A stretch of 64,000 nucleotides of DNA from Burkholderiales bacterium PBB3 (GCA_002256115.1 NKIK01000010.1:49619-113618); one strand, 5' to 3'. Numbered from the stretch's first letter, positions 52,576-64,000 are shown. Notes: a model not told the origin generated them from the sequence alone. A program made the numbers and translations.

Positions 52576-53682
52576 ATGATCGTATTAAAGGCAACGCAGG
52601 ACACAGTCCTCTCCGTTCTGCAATCCGTCGCGGGCATTGTTGAGCGGCGGCACACCTTGCCGATCCTGGCCAATGTGATGGTGCGCAAAACGGGCACATC
52701 CCTGCAAGTCACCACCAGCGATCTGGAAATCCAGATTCGCACCACGGCCGAGCTGGGTGGCGACACTGGCAACTTCACCACCACCATCGGCGCGCGCAAG
52801 CTGATCGACATCTTGCGCACCATGCCTTCAGACCAGACCGTGTCGCTGGAGTCCAGCCAGAGCAAGATCATCCTCAAGGGCGGCAAAAGCAAATTCACTT
52901 TGCAAACCATGGCGGCAGAAGACTTCCCGCTGGTGCAAGAGTCCGCCAACTTTGGCCCCGCATTCAGCGTGCCGCAAAAGGTGCTGAAGGGTCTGCTGAG
53001 CCAAGTGGCTTTTGCGATGGCTGTGCATGACATTCGCTATTACCTGAACGGCATCTTGTTTGTGGCTGAAGGCAAGCAGTTGAGCCTGGTGGCCACCGAC
53101 GGCCACCGCCTGGCCTTTGCCAGCGCTACGTTGGATGTGGAAGTGCCCAAGCAGGAAGTCATCTTGCCGCGCAAGACCGTCGTAGAACTGCAGCGTTTGT
53201 TGTCGGACGCCGAAGGCGCGATCGAAATGCAATTTGCCAACAACCAGGCCAAGTTCCTGTTTGACGGCATGGAGTTTGTGACCAAGCTGGTCGAGGGCAA
53301 GTTCCCGGATTACAACCGCGTCATCCCCAAGAACCACAAGAACAGCATCACGCTGGGCCGCGATGCTTTGTTGAAGACTTTGCAGCGCACCGCGATTTTG
53401 ACCAGCGACAAGTTCAAGGGCGTGCGCTTGAACATTGATCCTGGGTCCTTGCGCGTGGCTTCCAACAACGCCGAGCAAGAAGAAGCCGTGGACGAGCTGG
53501 ACATCGACTACGGCGGTGACAGCATTGAGATTGGTTTCAACGTGACCTATCTGATCGACGCCTTGGCCAATATGAGCCAGGAGATGGTCAAGCTGGAGCT
53601 GTCGGACGGCAATAGTTCGGCCTTGTTCACCATTCCGGACAACGCTACGTTCAAGTACGTGGTGATGCCGATGCGGATTTAG
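52576..53682 (+). CDS. dnaN: DNA polymerase III beta subunit (sliding clamp)
   Basis: Ring-shaped processivity clamp, 368 residues in three repeated domains. Recognisable parts: VLSVLQSVAGIVERRHTLPI at the start, LPRKTVVELQRLL, and the terminal FKYVVMPMRI. A spacer of 118 bases separates it from dnaA. Confidence 0.97.
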   Translation: MIVLKATQDTVLSVLQSVAGIVERRHTLPILANVMVRKTGTSLQVTTSDLEIQIRTTAELGGDTGNFTTTIGARKLIDILRTMPSDQTVSLESSQSKIILKGGKSKFTLQTMAAEDFPLVQESANFGPAFSVPQKVLKGLLSQVAFAMAVHDIRYYLNGILFVAEGKQLSLVATDGHRLAFASATLDVEVPKQEVILPRKTVVELQRLLSDAEGAIEMQFANNQAKFLFDGMEFVTKLVEGKFPDYNRVIPKNHKNSITLGRDALLKTLQRTAILTSDKFKGVRLNIDPGSLRVASNNAEQEEAVDELDIDYGGDSIEIGFNVTYLIDALANMSQEMVKLELSDGNSSALFTIPDNATFKYVVMPMRI

Positions 53683-53711
53683 CGCTATTAAATTTATAGC
53701 TACCCGCGCAA
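53682..53711 (+). repeat. Family B repeat downstream of dnaN
   Basis: GCGCTATTAAATTTATAGCT then ACCCGCGCAAT. The CTATTAAATTTATAG part is an inverted repeat. It begins at the last base of the dnaN stop codon. Confidence 0.65.
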
Positions 53712-53713
53712 TC

Positions 53714-53736
53714 AAACCCCCGGCCTCCGGGGGTTT
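53714..53736 (+). terminator. Hairpin between dnaN and gyrB
   Basis: AAACCCCCGG (53714-53723) and CCGGGGGTTT (53727-53736) form a perfect 10-base stem with a three-base loop. The T run is short, so it may only partly terminate or may stabilise mRNA. Confidence 0.6.
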
Positions 53737-53745
53737 GGTCATTAA

Positions 53746-56370
<2,625 letters not shown>

Positions 56371-56922
56371 AGTCAAATAGGGCGTAGGGCACCAGAGTAT
56401 GTGCTACAGATGACACTTCTCTGCGCCAATGTGTCATAGTTATTGCGATTGGCCTACATATTAGTAGCGAGCCATCAACGCAGAGTCTAGGTCCTCAGAA
56501 ACATTGCGAAAATTCTCACATCGTGCAGAAACGTTAGTTGTGTAAATAGGACTACTTGTTCTCTGAGAATCGTTTTTTTTCATCTATTTACGTATTCCAA
56601 CGATGTTGACTACCCAATCTAGAAATGGATTAGGTGCAAGGGTGGCTGTGCCAATGGTGATCGGCGAATTAGTGCCCGCTGCTATGAGATAGGCGCTTCC
56701 AATTGCCACATGCATACGAGGTCAAAGAGTGTCGACATACGGGCAACATGTGGCCCTTTGCAATATTCACCGATCTCGAAATCACCTTCCGATAGCTGGC
56801 CGACGGCCCAAGCGCGCAGCCAATGTCAGCTAATGGGGTTGCCATTTCAAAAATAGACTCGGTATCAGAACTATGAAACCGGCGATTAAGTCTTACGCTC
56901 CATGTGGAACCACTACGGTTTA
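56371..56922. other. Gap between gyrB and the type III restriction locus, no gene identified
   Basis: About 550 bases with lower GC than the flanks. No open frame with convincing coding features; one minus-strand frame at 56669-56926 overlaps the end of the res gene and has no ribosome-binding site. Another minus-strand reading gives the stretch GQLSEGDFEIGEYCKGPHVA before stops, which could be a gene remnant. It likely marks the edge of the inserted restriction locus. Confidence 0.5.
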
Positions 56923-59900
56923 TCACTCATACACCAGCAACCCATCCACATCTGTGAACTTGCCATAAACAGCCGGGTTCTCCCCAACTGCCAACGCCTT
57001 AAAGTGCGCCGTGCCGCATTTGATCTTTCCGCCTTCACGGTCGCGCAGGTCTTCGTCGAACAGGCTGCTCTTGGTTTCAACCACGAAGAATAAGCGTTCG
57101 GTGCCGTCGCGCTCCACCAGCACGGCCCAGTCAGGGTTGTAGCTGCCCAAAGGCGTAGGCACCTTGAACCAGCTCGGGAGCTTGGCGTAGACCTTGACAG
57201 CGTTGTTCTTCTCCAGTTGGTCGGCAAACTCCCATTCCACTGCTGAATCAATGGCGACGTGCTCGTAGACGGACTTTTCAGTATTCATCCGGGCGTTGTG
57301 CTCGTTCAGGTAGCCCATCAGCGCGTTCTTGGGGTCTTCAAACAGTTCCTGCGCCCAATAGGCTTCATCGCCTAGTCGCTGGTATTTGATGCCGTCCACT
57401 AAGGCGAGACGCTTGCAGCGGTTGACGGATTCAGCGGCCAGCTCAATGAACTGCTGTGGGTTGCGCTTGAATTCGTTCAAGCGCATGCTCTCGGTCAGGA
57501 TGCGGGCAATCGTCTTGCGCGTGAGTTGGGTGCGGTCTTGCAGTTCTGTGAGCAAGTCCGGCAGTTCAATGTCGTTCTCAACCAGCGTGACGGTGTCCGC
57601 ACCTGCCTTTTCGGTGGCAGCTACGCCTGATTTCCCAATCGCGATACCTGCCTTGCGCCATTGCAGCCGGGTTTTGGCGATCTGCGGCATGTCGTTCAAG
57701 GCGTCGATGCACTTCTCGATCAACTTCTCATTGTCGAAGTGCACGCGGTATGTGGTCTTGTGCTTGATGCGGTCCCACAGGGCTTGAAACTCGGGGCTGA
57801 CTAGCACCGACTTGCGCACAGCAATCTGCTTGCGTTCGTCGGCGTTTTTCACTTCTAGCTTACCGGAGAGTTTTTTCAGCACAGCCGCGATTTGGGCGCG
57901 CTGGGCTTCAAAGTCAGGGGGCAGCACCAGCGTACCGTCTTTCAGCGCGGTCTTCAGTGCGTCTTGAACCTTGCCTTTGTCCGTGATGTAGCCCTGCGCC
58001 CTCAAGTGAGCCCACAAAGTCTTCGATGCCTCAAAGCCCAATGCAGCAAGCTCTCCGTTCTCCAGTTCCACCGTGACCGCAGAGAATGCATGCGGCTTGA
58101 CGATGCCGAAGTCGATACCAGCTTCCTCGTAGTCCTTCTGCAGCTTTTCGGCGAACTGCTCGTAGCTTTCCGTGGCAATCACAGTCAGGGTGTTGATCTC
58201 GAAGCCGCGCAGCCGCTCGCCTTGCTGGTTCACGCACAGTCGCAGACCACGACCAATCGTTTGCCTGCGCCAGCGTTCCGTCTCACGGGTGGAGAAGTTG
58301 CAAATCTGAAAGACGTTGGGGTTGTCCCATCCTTCCTTCAAGGCAGAGTGCGAGAAGATGAATTTCAGCGGCGACTCGAAGCCAAGCAGCTTTTCCTTGT
58401 CGCGCATGATGAGGTTGTAGGTGTCGTCATCGGCCGCCGTGCTGCCGCTTGTGTCCTTCACCATTTCCACTGTCTTGCCGCCCACCTTTTTCTTGTCTAT
58501 GGAGAAGTAGCCGTTGTGCACATCTTCGGCGGCGGTGCTCAAGTCAATCTCGTTGAATAGGCTTTGGTAGTCGGGGTGCCGCGCCCACCGCTTGTATTCC
58601 TCTTCAAACATCAAGGCGTACTCTGCCTTAACGGCGTTGCCTTGGTCGTCGTACTGGCGGTACTTCGCTACTTCGTCAATGAAGAACAGGCTCAACACCT
58701 TCACCCCCAGCGGGCGAAGGCGCTTTTCTTTGTCGAGGTGTTCTTTGATCGTGCGACGGATCATTTCTCGCTGCACCGCGCTGGCATCCACATCGCCCCA
58801 TGCATCACCAACGCGCAAATAGACTTCACTGCCGGGCACCTTTAGTTCGACGAACTGGTCACCTTTGGCTGTGCGGATTTCACTGATGCGGATGTTGCCG
58901 TACAGTGGGCGCCTGGTTTCTTGCTCAAGATCGAAGCCATCCTGCACAGTGATGGTTTCGCGGCGCACAACACCCGCCGCGTTCTCTTTGTCCACCTCGA
59001 TGCTGGCCGTGATGAGCCCCTTCTTGTTGCTCACCGCAAGTAGCTTCACGTAGGGCTTGTTGTTGCCGCCTTGCACTGTTGCTGCAGCCACCTCGATCTG
59101 CTTGACCAGTTTTTGCTCATACGCGTCCATCGCATCCAGCTGGTAGACCATGTTGTGCTTGTCCACGTGCGTGGCGGAGTAGCGCAAGGCGCACAGCGGG
59201 TTCATATGGGCCAAGGCCTTCTTGCCTTTCCCGTCAATGCCACCGTCCACACTCTGTGGCTCGTCCACGATCAAGATGGGGCTGGTGTTGCGGATCAAGT
59301 CGATGGGGCGCTCACCACCGGTTTTCTCGCTGGCCCGGTACATCTTGTTCTTCGACTTCTCTCGGCGCTTGGCCTCGTCGGACTCTTCTGCCGCTGCCGC
59401 AGCTTCGTCACCGAATTTGTTGATCGCACCCACGGTGATGACCATCACCTGAATGTTTGGGCTGGTCGCAAAGTTGCGAACCTGGCCCAACTTCTCGGAG
59501 TCGTACTGGAAAAACTCGTAGCCCTTGGCTCCGGGGTACAGACCCTCGAAGTGCTCGCGGGTAATCTCAAGCGTCTTGTTGACGCCCTCCTTAATAGCCA
59601 CTGATGGCACCACCACCACGAACTTGGTGAAGCCATAACGCTGGTTCAGCTCAAACACCGTGCGCAGGTACACATAGGTTTTGCCCGTACCCGTTTCCAT
59701 CTCCACGGTGAAGTCCAGCGCCTGTTTGGCCTTCAGCGGATCAGACGGTTGCAAGCCATTGCGCAACTGCACCTTCTGCAAGTTCTCGCTCAGCTCTTCG
59801 TCCACGATTAACTGCAAGGCATTGCCAATGCCGCCTTCGGCATTGAACTGTTTGCCCTCAAAACTCTGCTGGCCAGAGTCGGTCAAGGCTTGCGCCGTGA

Positions 59901-60003
59901 CGGTAAACACAGAGCGGCAGACCTCTTGCCCCCGAAACAGATCGCACACCGCCTCGATGGCGGCGGCTTGGTAAGGAAGGTCGGATTCAAAGTGGAGTTT
60001 CAT
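56923..60003 (-). CDS. res: Type III restriction enzyme, Res subunit
   Basis: ATP-dependent helicase-nuclease of a type III restriction-modification system, 1026 residues. Helicase motifs: DFTVEMETGTGKTYVYLRTV (Walker A near residue 108), PILIVDEPQSVDG (DEPQ box), HSALKEGWDNPNVFQICNF and RRQTIGRGLRLCVNQ. A C-terminal PD-(D/E)XK nuclease follows: SYNPDWAVLVE then LFFVVETKSSLFDED. It appears full length. An SF1 helicase gene separates it from mod. Confidence 0.94.
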   Translation of the reverse strand: MKLHFESDLPYQAAAIEAVCDLFRGQEVCRSVFTVTAQALTDSGQQSFEGKQFNAEGGIGNALQLIVDEELSENLQKVQLRNGLQPSDPLKAKQALDFTVEMETGTGKTYVYLRTVFELNQRYGFTKFVVVVPSVAIKEGVNKTLEITREHFEGLYPGAKGYEFFQYDSEKLGQVRNFATSPNIQVMVITVGAINKFGDEAAAAAEESDEAKRREKSKNKMYRASEKTGGERPIDLIRNTSPILIVDEPQSVDGGIDGKGKKALAHMNPLCALRYSATHVDKHNMVYQLDAMDAYEQKLVKQIEVAAATVQGGNNKPYVKLLAVSNKKGLITASIEVDKENAAGVVRRETITVQDGFDLEQETRRPLYGNIRISEIRTAKGDQFVELKVPGSEVYLRVGDAWGDVDASAVQREMIRRTIKEHLDKEKRLRPLGVKVLSLFFIDEVAKYRQYDDQGNAVKAEYALMFEEEYKRWARHPDYQSLFNEIDLSTAAEDVHNGYFSIDKKKVGGKTVEMVKDTSGSTAADDDTYNLIMRDKEKLLGFESPLKFIFSHSALKEGWDNPNVFQICNFSTRETERWRRQTIGRGLRLCVNQQGERLRGFEINTLTVIATESYEQFAEKLQKDYEEAGIDFGIVKPHAFSAVTVELENGELAALGFEASKTLWAHLRAQGYITDKGKVQDALKTALKDGTLVLPPDFEAQRAQIAAVLKKLSGKLEVKNADERKQIAVRKSVLVSPEFQALWDRIKHKTTYRVHFDNEKLIEKCIDALNDMPQIAKTRLQWRKAGIAIGKSGVAATEKAGADTVTLVENDIELPDLLTELQDRTQLTRKTIARILTESMRLNEFKRNPQQFIELAAESVNRCKRLALVDGIKYQRLGDEAYWAQELFEDPKNALMGYLNEHNARMNTEKSVYEHVAIDSAVEWEFADQLEKNNAVKVYAKLPSWFKVPTPLGSYNPDWAVLVERDGTERLFFVVETKSSLFDEDLRDREGGKIKCGTAHFKALAVGENPAVYGKFTDVDGLLVYE

Positions 60004-60078
60004 ACTTCATTACTGGGTTTGCCACTTGTGCGGAATCGCACTCCGGATTCAAATTCAACTGGTTGTCGGACAGTCTGG

Positions 60079-63075
60079 TCATGGCTGGCCCACCAAACCT
60101 TGATAAAGGGTACGCACGTCGGTCAGTTTCGGAGCCAGTGCCTTGGTGCCAGACAGTAGTACGAGACTTTGCCGTGCGCGCGTGATCCCAACGTAGAGAC
60201 GGTTGATTTGCGATGCGTTTTCGAGGTTGTAGTGGTCAACACCAGCCAGCAGAACCACATCGAATTCCAAGCCTTTTGAATTCGCCACATCCGCGAAATG
60301 TCGCACATGGCGCCGGGCCAGATTAACCTTCTCCGAAAGTTCCGCCTCGACCATGCGTTCGCGCAGTTCTACTTCAAGGCGCTTGTAGGTCTTGGCAGCT
60401 GTTGCGGAATCAGGGAACAGCACGGCAACTGTCTGATGGCGTTTGGCAGAGACTAATGCGTCCACAATGCGAGCATCCATGGCTTCGTCGGTTTCGCATA
60501 TTTGGATGCGGGGCTGAACCAATCCCGAGCCTTCTTTCCGAGCTTTTTCCGCCAATGCAGCCGAGGGTTGCACGCCATTTTGCAAAACTGCACGGAAACT
60601 CGCGCTAAAGAGAGCTAGTCCAGGTGCATCTGCCTGACGAAGGTTTTCCGTCAGCAGCACATGCGGCACCGATTGACCGGGGAAGCACGCCTTTAGGTCG
60701 ATGCTGCTGCCATGGTGCAGCTTTTGTGCAATATCGCCAACCACGGTCACAGCGCGGTACTTTGGGTTCGATTGCTCAACCATTAAAAACACCTGCTGTT
60801 CAGTGAAGTCCTGAACTTCATCTACAAAAACTGCTTGATAGAACGTCGGCTCCTGCATTTGTCGCAAACCGCCTTGCTTCAAACTTCGCCCCATCAGGTG
60901 GCTAAGGCAAAGCAGGAGGTCGATGTCCTCTTCGGCCAACTTGAACTTGCTAAGCTGTGCATGCAGGTGCTTTGCCAGGGTTGCGTCCGGAAACTGGCTG
61001 GAAGAGTGCTGTAAAGCAGCAAGATACTGATCGGCCACACTGGCCAAGGGTTGCAGCAGCTTGCGGCGGAGCAAGCGCCGGAATATGGCGTCGGGAGTAC
61101 TGTTCCGAGGCTGGCCAGGCGCAGGTGCCTCGACCGGCATGTCGGTCTCATCGTCGGTTAGCTCTTCGTCGCCCTTACCGTCATCTGTAGGCAATAGCGG
61201 CAGCTTGGCACGACCCCAGCCCATCATTCGAGGCAAGCGGCGCAATGTACCTTCTACCGGTGCGTAAATTAACTCCGTTGCCTCAGGCAACAGACGAATG
61301 AATAAGTGGTTCACATCGGATGCAACCGCGTAGACATTTTGGCCCGACGGCTCGCGTGCAATTACCTTGCCAGAAGCCATTAGTGCTCGCGTTTCATCTG
61401 ACCACTGTAAGGGCTCACCCGTGACTGTCAGCAATTGCAAGGATGAGTCGATGGGGCCGTTCGCATCCAAGAAAACCAGTCGCTGGCCGGAGGCGAAGTA
61501 CAGGGCTGCCTTGCAATCGACAAGTTTGCGCGCCAAGGCGTTTTCATCGCTCGCAAATAAGGTTTGGTCTCCAAAACGAGTCCAAATCACCTTGGCCCCC
61601 ATCACGCGCTTGCGAACCTCCTCGACCTTGTTCAAGAGGCGCATGGCAAGCCGGTCCAGGGCAAACGCGCCAGGGCGTGGGGCCTGATCCAACTCATTTA
61701 CGATGTCCTGCAGGTCATGCTGCAAGTGTTCAAGCGCGACTTTGGCTACCCGCACTACCTTGGCGCGGGCATCTGGCTCAAACGGTTCAGCCAACTCTGA
61801 TATGTTCGGCAGGGCGTCAGTAAGTCGCACGGCAATTTGCCTAGCAATAGTCTGGTCTGCCGCGTGTAGCCAGTCCATTGTTGTTGCTGCGTGCGCTTCA
61901 CGCGCCTCCGTAAGCCCTGTCCACCTGCGACCGGGTATCGGACTACTTGTCAGACGGCGGTGCTCACGAAGCCGGGTTTGCAGTTCCTTGTATTCGTGCA
62001 CCGGCAGGTTCGGCAAATCAATTCGGCGGCAAGTCTCCTGAAGATACTGAATCAACTCGCCGGTGCGCACAAAGCCAACGCAACTCTCTTGAGAAAACTG
62101 TCCTGCAAAATCTGCAGACCAGTAGTCTTGATCTTGCCCCACCACGTCACGGAACAACTGTTCGTCGCTGACGCTTGCGGCGTTAAAGGTGGTCAGCATC
62201 TTCGTGCGGCCCAATGCCGCCGAAGTTTTTCCGGAGCCTGCGATGCCTTCCACAAACATCGCACCCACCGGGGAGCGGGCAATGATTTGGTTTTGCTCTA
62301 CCGTCTGGTGTGTGAAGAACCGTTCGTTCAGGCCGTAGTACTCTTCTTGCTTGACTGGTGGCTCGTCCGGGTTCCAGTCTTCTTCGCCGTCAATCTCCAA
62401 CTCAGTGTCTGCGTCTTCGGCATCTTCTATTACGGTGAACTCAGCAATCTGAACTTCGGCGGGTGGAAGTTCAATCGGCTCAGGTTGCACGGCAGGAGTG
62501 CTGGGCTCGATGACCGCTGGCGGAGCCTCCTCAACGGATGCTGCCGGCTTGGTTGGCCGTTTCTTACCAATGAATGCGCGGAGGTCAGAAACGGCATCTT
62601 TGCCGTCATCGCCCAATACGCCCATATGCAGGAAGTTACGCACATTCGGCTCAAACTCCGGGCCGCCGAAACGGTCAAAAGAACGAACCTCAATGACGCG
62701 GTAGTCACCCCATAACTTGCTGCGGCCTTCAAAGCCTGGCTGGAAGACGGTTGCCACGCGGCCCACCGGCGAGTGTGGTGTGCAATAGCCCGATGCCTTG
62801 TTGGGGTACAGTGCCTCGGTTGGACTCAGGCGGAACTCCTGTCGTCCCTCCAGCTCGGTTTCGATGACCACTGTTTTGGCGAAGGCGCTACGGCGAAGTT
62901 GCTTGTACAAGGGGGCACTTGAGTGCGCAACGTATCCGCGGGTGTCTGCAAAGCCCCCGAGAGCGTCGAGATTTTGATCCTCATAGATCATCCGGTCAGC
63001 GTAGTCGATAACGCCCTCCAGAATGGAAATCTCTTCTGCGCTGTATTCGCGTTTGTTCTTCTCGGTCAGAGCCAT
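60079..63075 (-). CDS. UvrD/Rep-like SF1 helicase within the type III restriction locus
   Basis: A 998-residue protein. The N-terminal 260 residues show no motif I know and end in an acidic, Pro-rich linker (VIEDAEDADTELEIDGEEDW). The SF1 helicase follows: MFVEGIAGSGKTSAALGRTK (Walker A near residue 278), QAVFVDEVQDFTEQQVFLMV (motif II near residue 753), VVGDIAQKLHHG (motif III), VLLTENLRQAD (motif IV-like), and NRLYVGITRARQSLVLLSG (motif VI near the end). It lies 75 bases upstream of res and 157 bases downstream of the mod fragment, all on one strand. A role in the same defence system is inferred from position only. Confidence 0.88.
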   Translation of the reverse strand: MALTEKNKREYSAEEISILEGVIDYADRMIYEDQNLDALGGFADTRGYVAHSSAPLYKQLRRSAFAKTVVIETELEGRQEFRLSPTEALYPNKASGYCTPHSPVGRVATVFQPGFEGRSKLWGDYRVIEVRSFDRFGGPEFEPNVRNFLHMGVLGDDGKDAVSDLRAFIGKKRPTKPAASVEEAPPAVIEPSTPAVQPEPIELPPAEVQIAEFTVIEDAEDADTELEIDGEEDWNPDEPPVKQEEYYGLNERFFTHQTVEQNQIIARSPVGAMFVEGIAGSGKTSAALGRTKMLTTFNAASVSDEQLFRDVVGQDQDYWSADFAGQFSQESCVGFVRTGELIQYLQETCRRIDLPNLPVHEYKELQTRLREHRRLTSSPIPGRRWTGLTEAREAHAATTMDWLHAADQTIARQIAVRLTDALPNISELAEPFEPDARAKVVRVAKVALEHLQHDLQDIVNELDQAPRPGAFALDRLAMRLLNKVEEVRKRVMGAKVIWTRFGDQTLFASDENALARKLVDCKAALYFASGQRLVFLDANGPIDSSLQLLTVTGEPLQWSDETRALMASGKVIAREPSGQNVYAVASDVNHLFIRLLPEATELIYAPVEGTLRRLPRMMGWGRAKLPLLPTDDGKGDEELTDDETDMPVEAPAPGQPRNSTPDAIFRRLLRRKLLQPLASVADQYLAALQHSSSQFPDATLAKHLHAQLSKFKLAEEDIDLLLCLSHLMGRSLKQGGLRQMQEPTFYQAVFVDEVQDFTEQQVFLMVEQSNPKYRAVTVVGDIAQKLHHGSSIDLKACFPGQSVPHVLLTENLRQADAPGLALFSASFRAVLQNGVQPSAALAEKARKEGSGLVQPRIQICETDEAMDARIVDALVSAKRHQTVAVLFPDSATAAKTYKRLEVELRERMVEAELSEKVNLARRHVRHFADVANSKGLEFDVVLLAGVDHYNLENASQINRLYVGITRARQSLVLLSGTKALAPKLTDVRTLYQGLVGQP

Positions 63076-63146
63076 GTTCTTTTCCCTTGTTTTGTTCTCT
63101 AGTTTTTATGGTCAGGTTTCAATTGCGTTGAATGGCGACGGTGGCC

Positions 63147-63171
63147 AGTTGTCAACCACAGGTTGACAACT
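63147..63171. promoter_or_regulatory. Perfect inverted repeat between mod and the helicase gene
   Basis: AGTTGTCAACC (63147-63157) and GGTTGACAACT (63161-63171) are exact inverse copies around ACA. It lies about 70 bases before the helicase start. No T run follows in either direction, so an operator is more likely than a terminator. Confidence 0.55.
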
Positions 63172-63232
63172 GAGCCCACACCAAACTCGTTGATCTCGTC
63201 ATATTTGGCATGATTGACATGGGTAGCCTTCA

Positions 63233-63889
63233 TCAAAGGCTCCGCACTTGCTTGATGCCATGCTGTTCGAGGATGGCAGCAAGATTGCTCTTGGCGACAT
63301 CATTCTCAAACGCACTGTCGCGGAATACGGCGGTGGTTGCCCCGGCGGTGGATTGTTCTTCGCGCCATGCAGCAATACCCAAGGCTAAGGGTTCAGCGTC
63401 AGCCACCGAGATGTGCTCGCCCAGGCAAGCCATGAGCGTGCCACCGCCGATGCTGTGAACGGGCTTTCCTGCGATCTCTCGCAAATCGGCGTGGGTGCAC
63501 AGGTCGAGCCCCAACTTGATGAGCACTTCGTACAACACATCGCTTTCAGACCGGCCGTCCTGAATGTGATCCAAGTTGGCCAGCAGCGTGCTTGCCATGT
63601 CTTGAGAATCGGGGTTCCATGCTCGAATATTTGAAGTGTCCAACCTAAAAGATCGAAAACCCAAGTCCTGTATGGCCATAGGAGCAGTCTCTTTGATACG
63701 CGCTGAAACCCGGCGAAGACGCTCTTTTGTTACGCCTGACAAGGTTGCAATTGGTCGATCAGGTGCAGGCTCTGGCAACTGAACCAATATGTACCTTCTC
63801 TTGCCACCGTCTGCTGCATTCTGATCGAGCACTGCCTGCCCAGTTGTCCCGCTGCCCGCAAAGAAATCTAGAACTATTGATCTTTTCAT
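63233..63889 (-). pseudogene. mod: Type III DNA methyltransferase Mod, C-terminal fragment
   Basis: A 218-residue open frame starting right at the SAM-binding motif of a beta-class methyltransferase: SIVLDFFAGSGTTGQAVLDQN. It continues through the type III Mod C-terminal region (RYILVQLPEPA, ERLRRVSARIKE, LGFRSFRLDTSNIRAW, LIKLGLDLCTHADLREIAG). In this class the catalytic DPPY motif and target-recognition domain lie before this point and should fill several hundred upstream residues. An in-frame TGA lies at 63895-63893, and none of the three frames beyond it to the window edge resembles Mod. It is therefore a truncated gene, perhaps cut by an insertion, unless the rest lies outside the window. 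Confidence 0.75.
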
Positions 63890-63955
63890 AATTCATGACA
63901 ACCAATCGCTATCTCATGCGTTATATCCTGAACGGGTTGTTTGGAGATACGAGAC

Positions 63956-64000
63956 ATGGTCAAGCGAGCGATGGACGATGCAACGAAGAAGCGGGTGCGA
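63956..64000 (+). CDS. Start of an unidentified plus-strand ORF, cut by window end
   Basis: ATG preceded by GGAG nine bases upstream; the first 15 codons read MVKRAMDDATKKRVR and continue past the window. Its position, 67 bases from the truncated mod gene and in opposite orientation, would suit a transposase or other inserted gene, but 15 residues are too few to identify it. Confidence 0.35.
   Translation, partial: MVKRAMDDATKKRVR

Noticed and set aside
56669..56926. 85-codon minus-strand frame after gyrB
   Set aside because: No ribosome-binding site, no family resemblance, and it overlaps the end of res; at most a remnant.

Overview
The window looks like the replication-origin region of a betaproteobacterial chromosome, family Comamonadaceae and probably close to Rhodoferax or Polaromonas. 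I infer this from the rpmH-rnpA-yidD-yidC-mnmE / dnaA-dnaN-gyrB arrangement, the high GC content, and short dispersed repeats of the kind common in that family. No database was searched; gene names rest on motifs and remembered family sequences. I saw no rRNA, tRNA, CRISPR array or complete insertion sequence.

Region by region. 1-2.3 kb: 3' part of NADP-malic enzyme with its terminator. 2.3-3.5 kb: a secreted guanyl-specific ribonuclease and a barstar-type inhibitor. 3.5-8.1 kb (minus): the outer-membrane biogenesis genes lptD-surA followed by rsmA. 8.1-9.8 kb: an AmgK-like protein that has lost its kinase residues, then rsmE. 9.9-14.7 kb: an iron alcohol dehydrogenase, an acyl-ACP-reductase-like fusion protein and an MFS transporter; the two enzymes both end in histone-H1-like Ala/Lys tails. 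14.7-20.0 kb (minus): GGDEF/EAL protein, lipase-like hydrolase, M20 peptidase and hydroxypyruvate isomerase; then a Bug-type binding protein. 21.1-25.3 kb (minus): chrBA chromate efflux and metXW. 25.4-33.3 kb (minus): a type I restriction-modification operon (hsdM-hsdS ... hsdR) with an XRE regulator and a DinJ/YafQ toxin-antitoxin pair between hsdS and hsdR. 33.4-39.7 kb: a bufferin-type RiPP locus (DUF2282 precursor, DUF692 MNIO enzyme, DUF2063 partner) divergent from an ECF sigma factor and a small zinc-finger protein, and apparently continuing into a c-di-GMP phosphodiesterase, a TIGR02594-like protein and a CAT-fold acetyltransferase. 39.9-46.7 kb: RRM protein, the SDR-lptC-kdsC-kdsD block, a CPA2 antiporter, apt and an unknown gene. 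46.8-56.4 kb: the oriC gene cluster. 56.9-64 kb (minus): a type III restriction system (res and a 5'-truncated mod) with an SF1 helicase gene between them.

The most unusual signals are two dispersed palindromic repeat families that occur inside genes in frame (rsmA, the metX end, chrA, hvfC), so that RsmA and MetX share the same extra peptide. Others are the acyl-reductase/alcohol-dehydrogenase pair with histone-like tails, the AmgK pseudokinase, the extended bufferin gene run, and the helicase-containing type III locus with a broken mod gene at the window edge.
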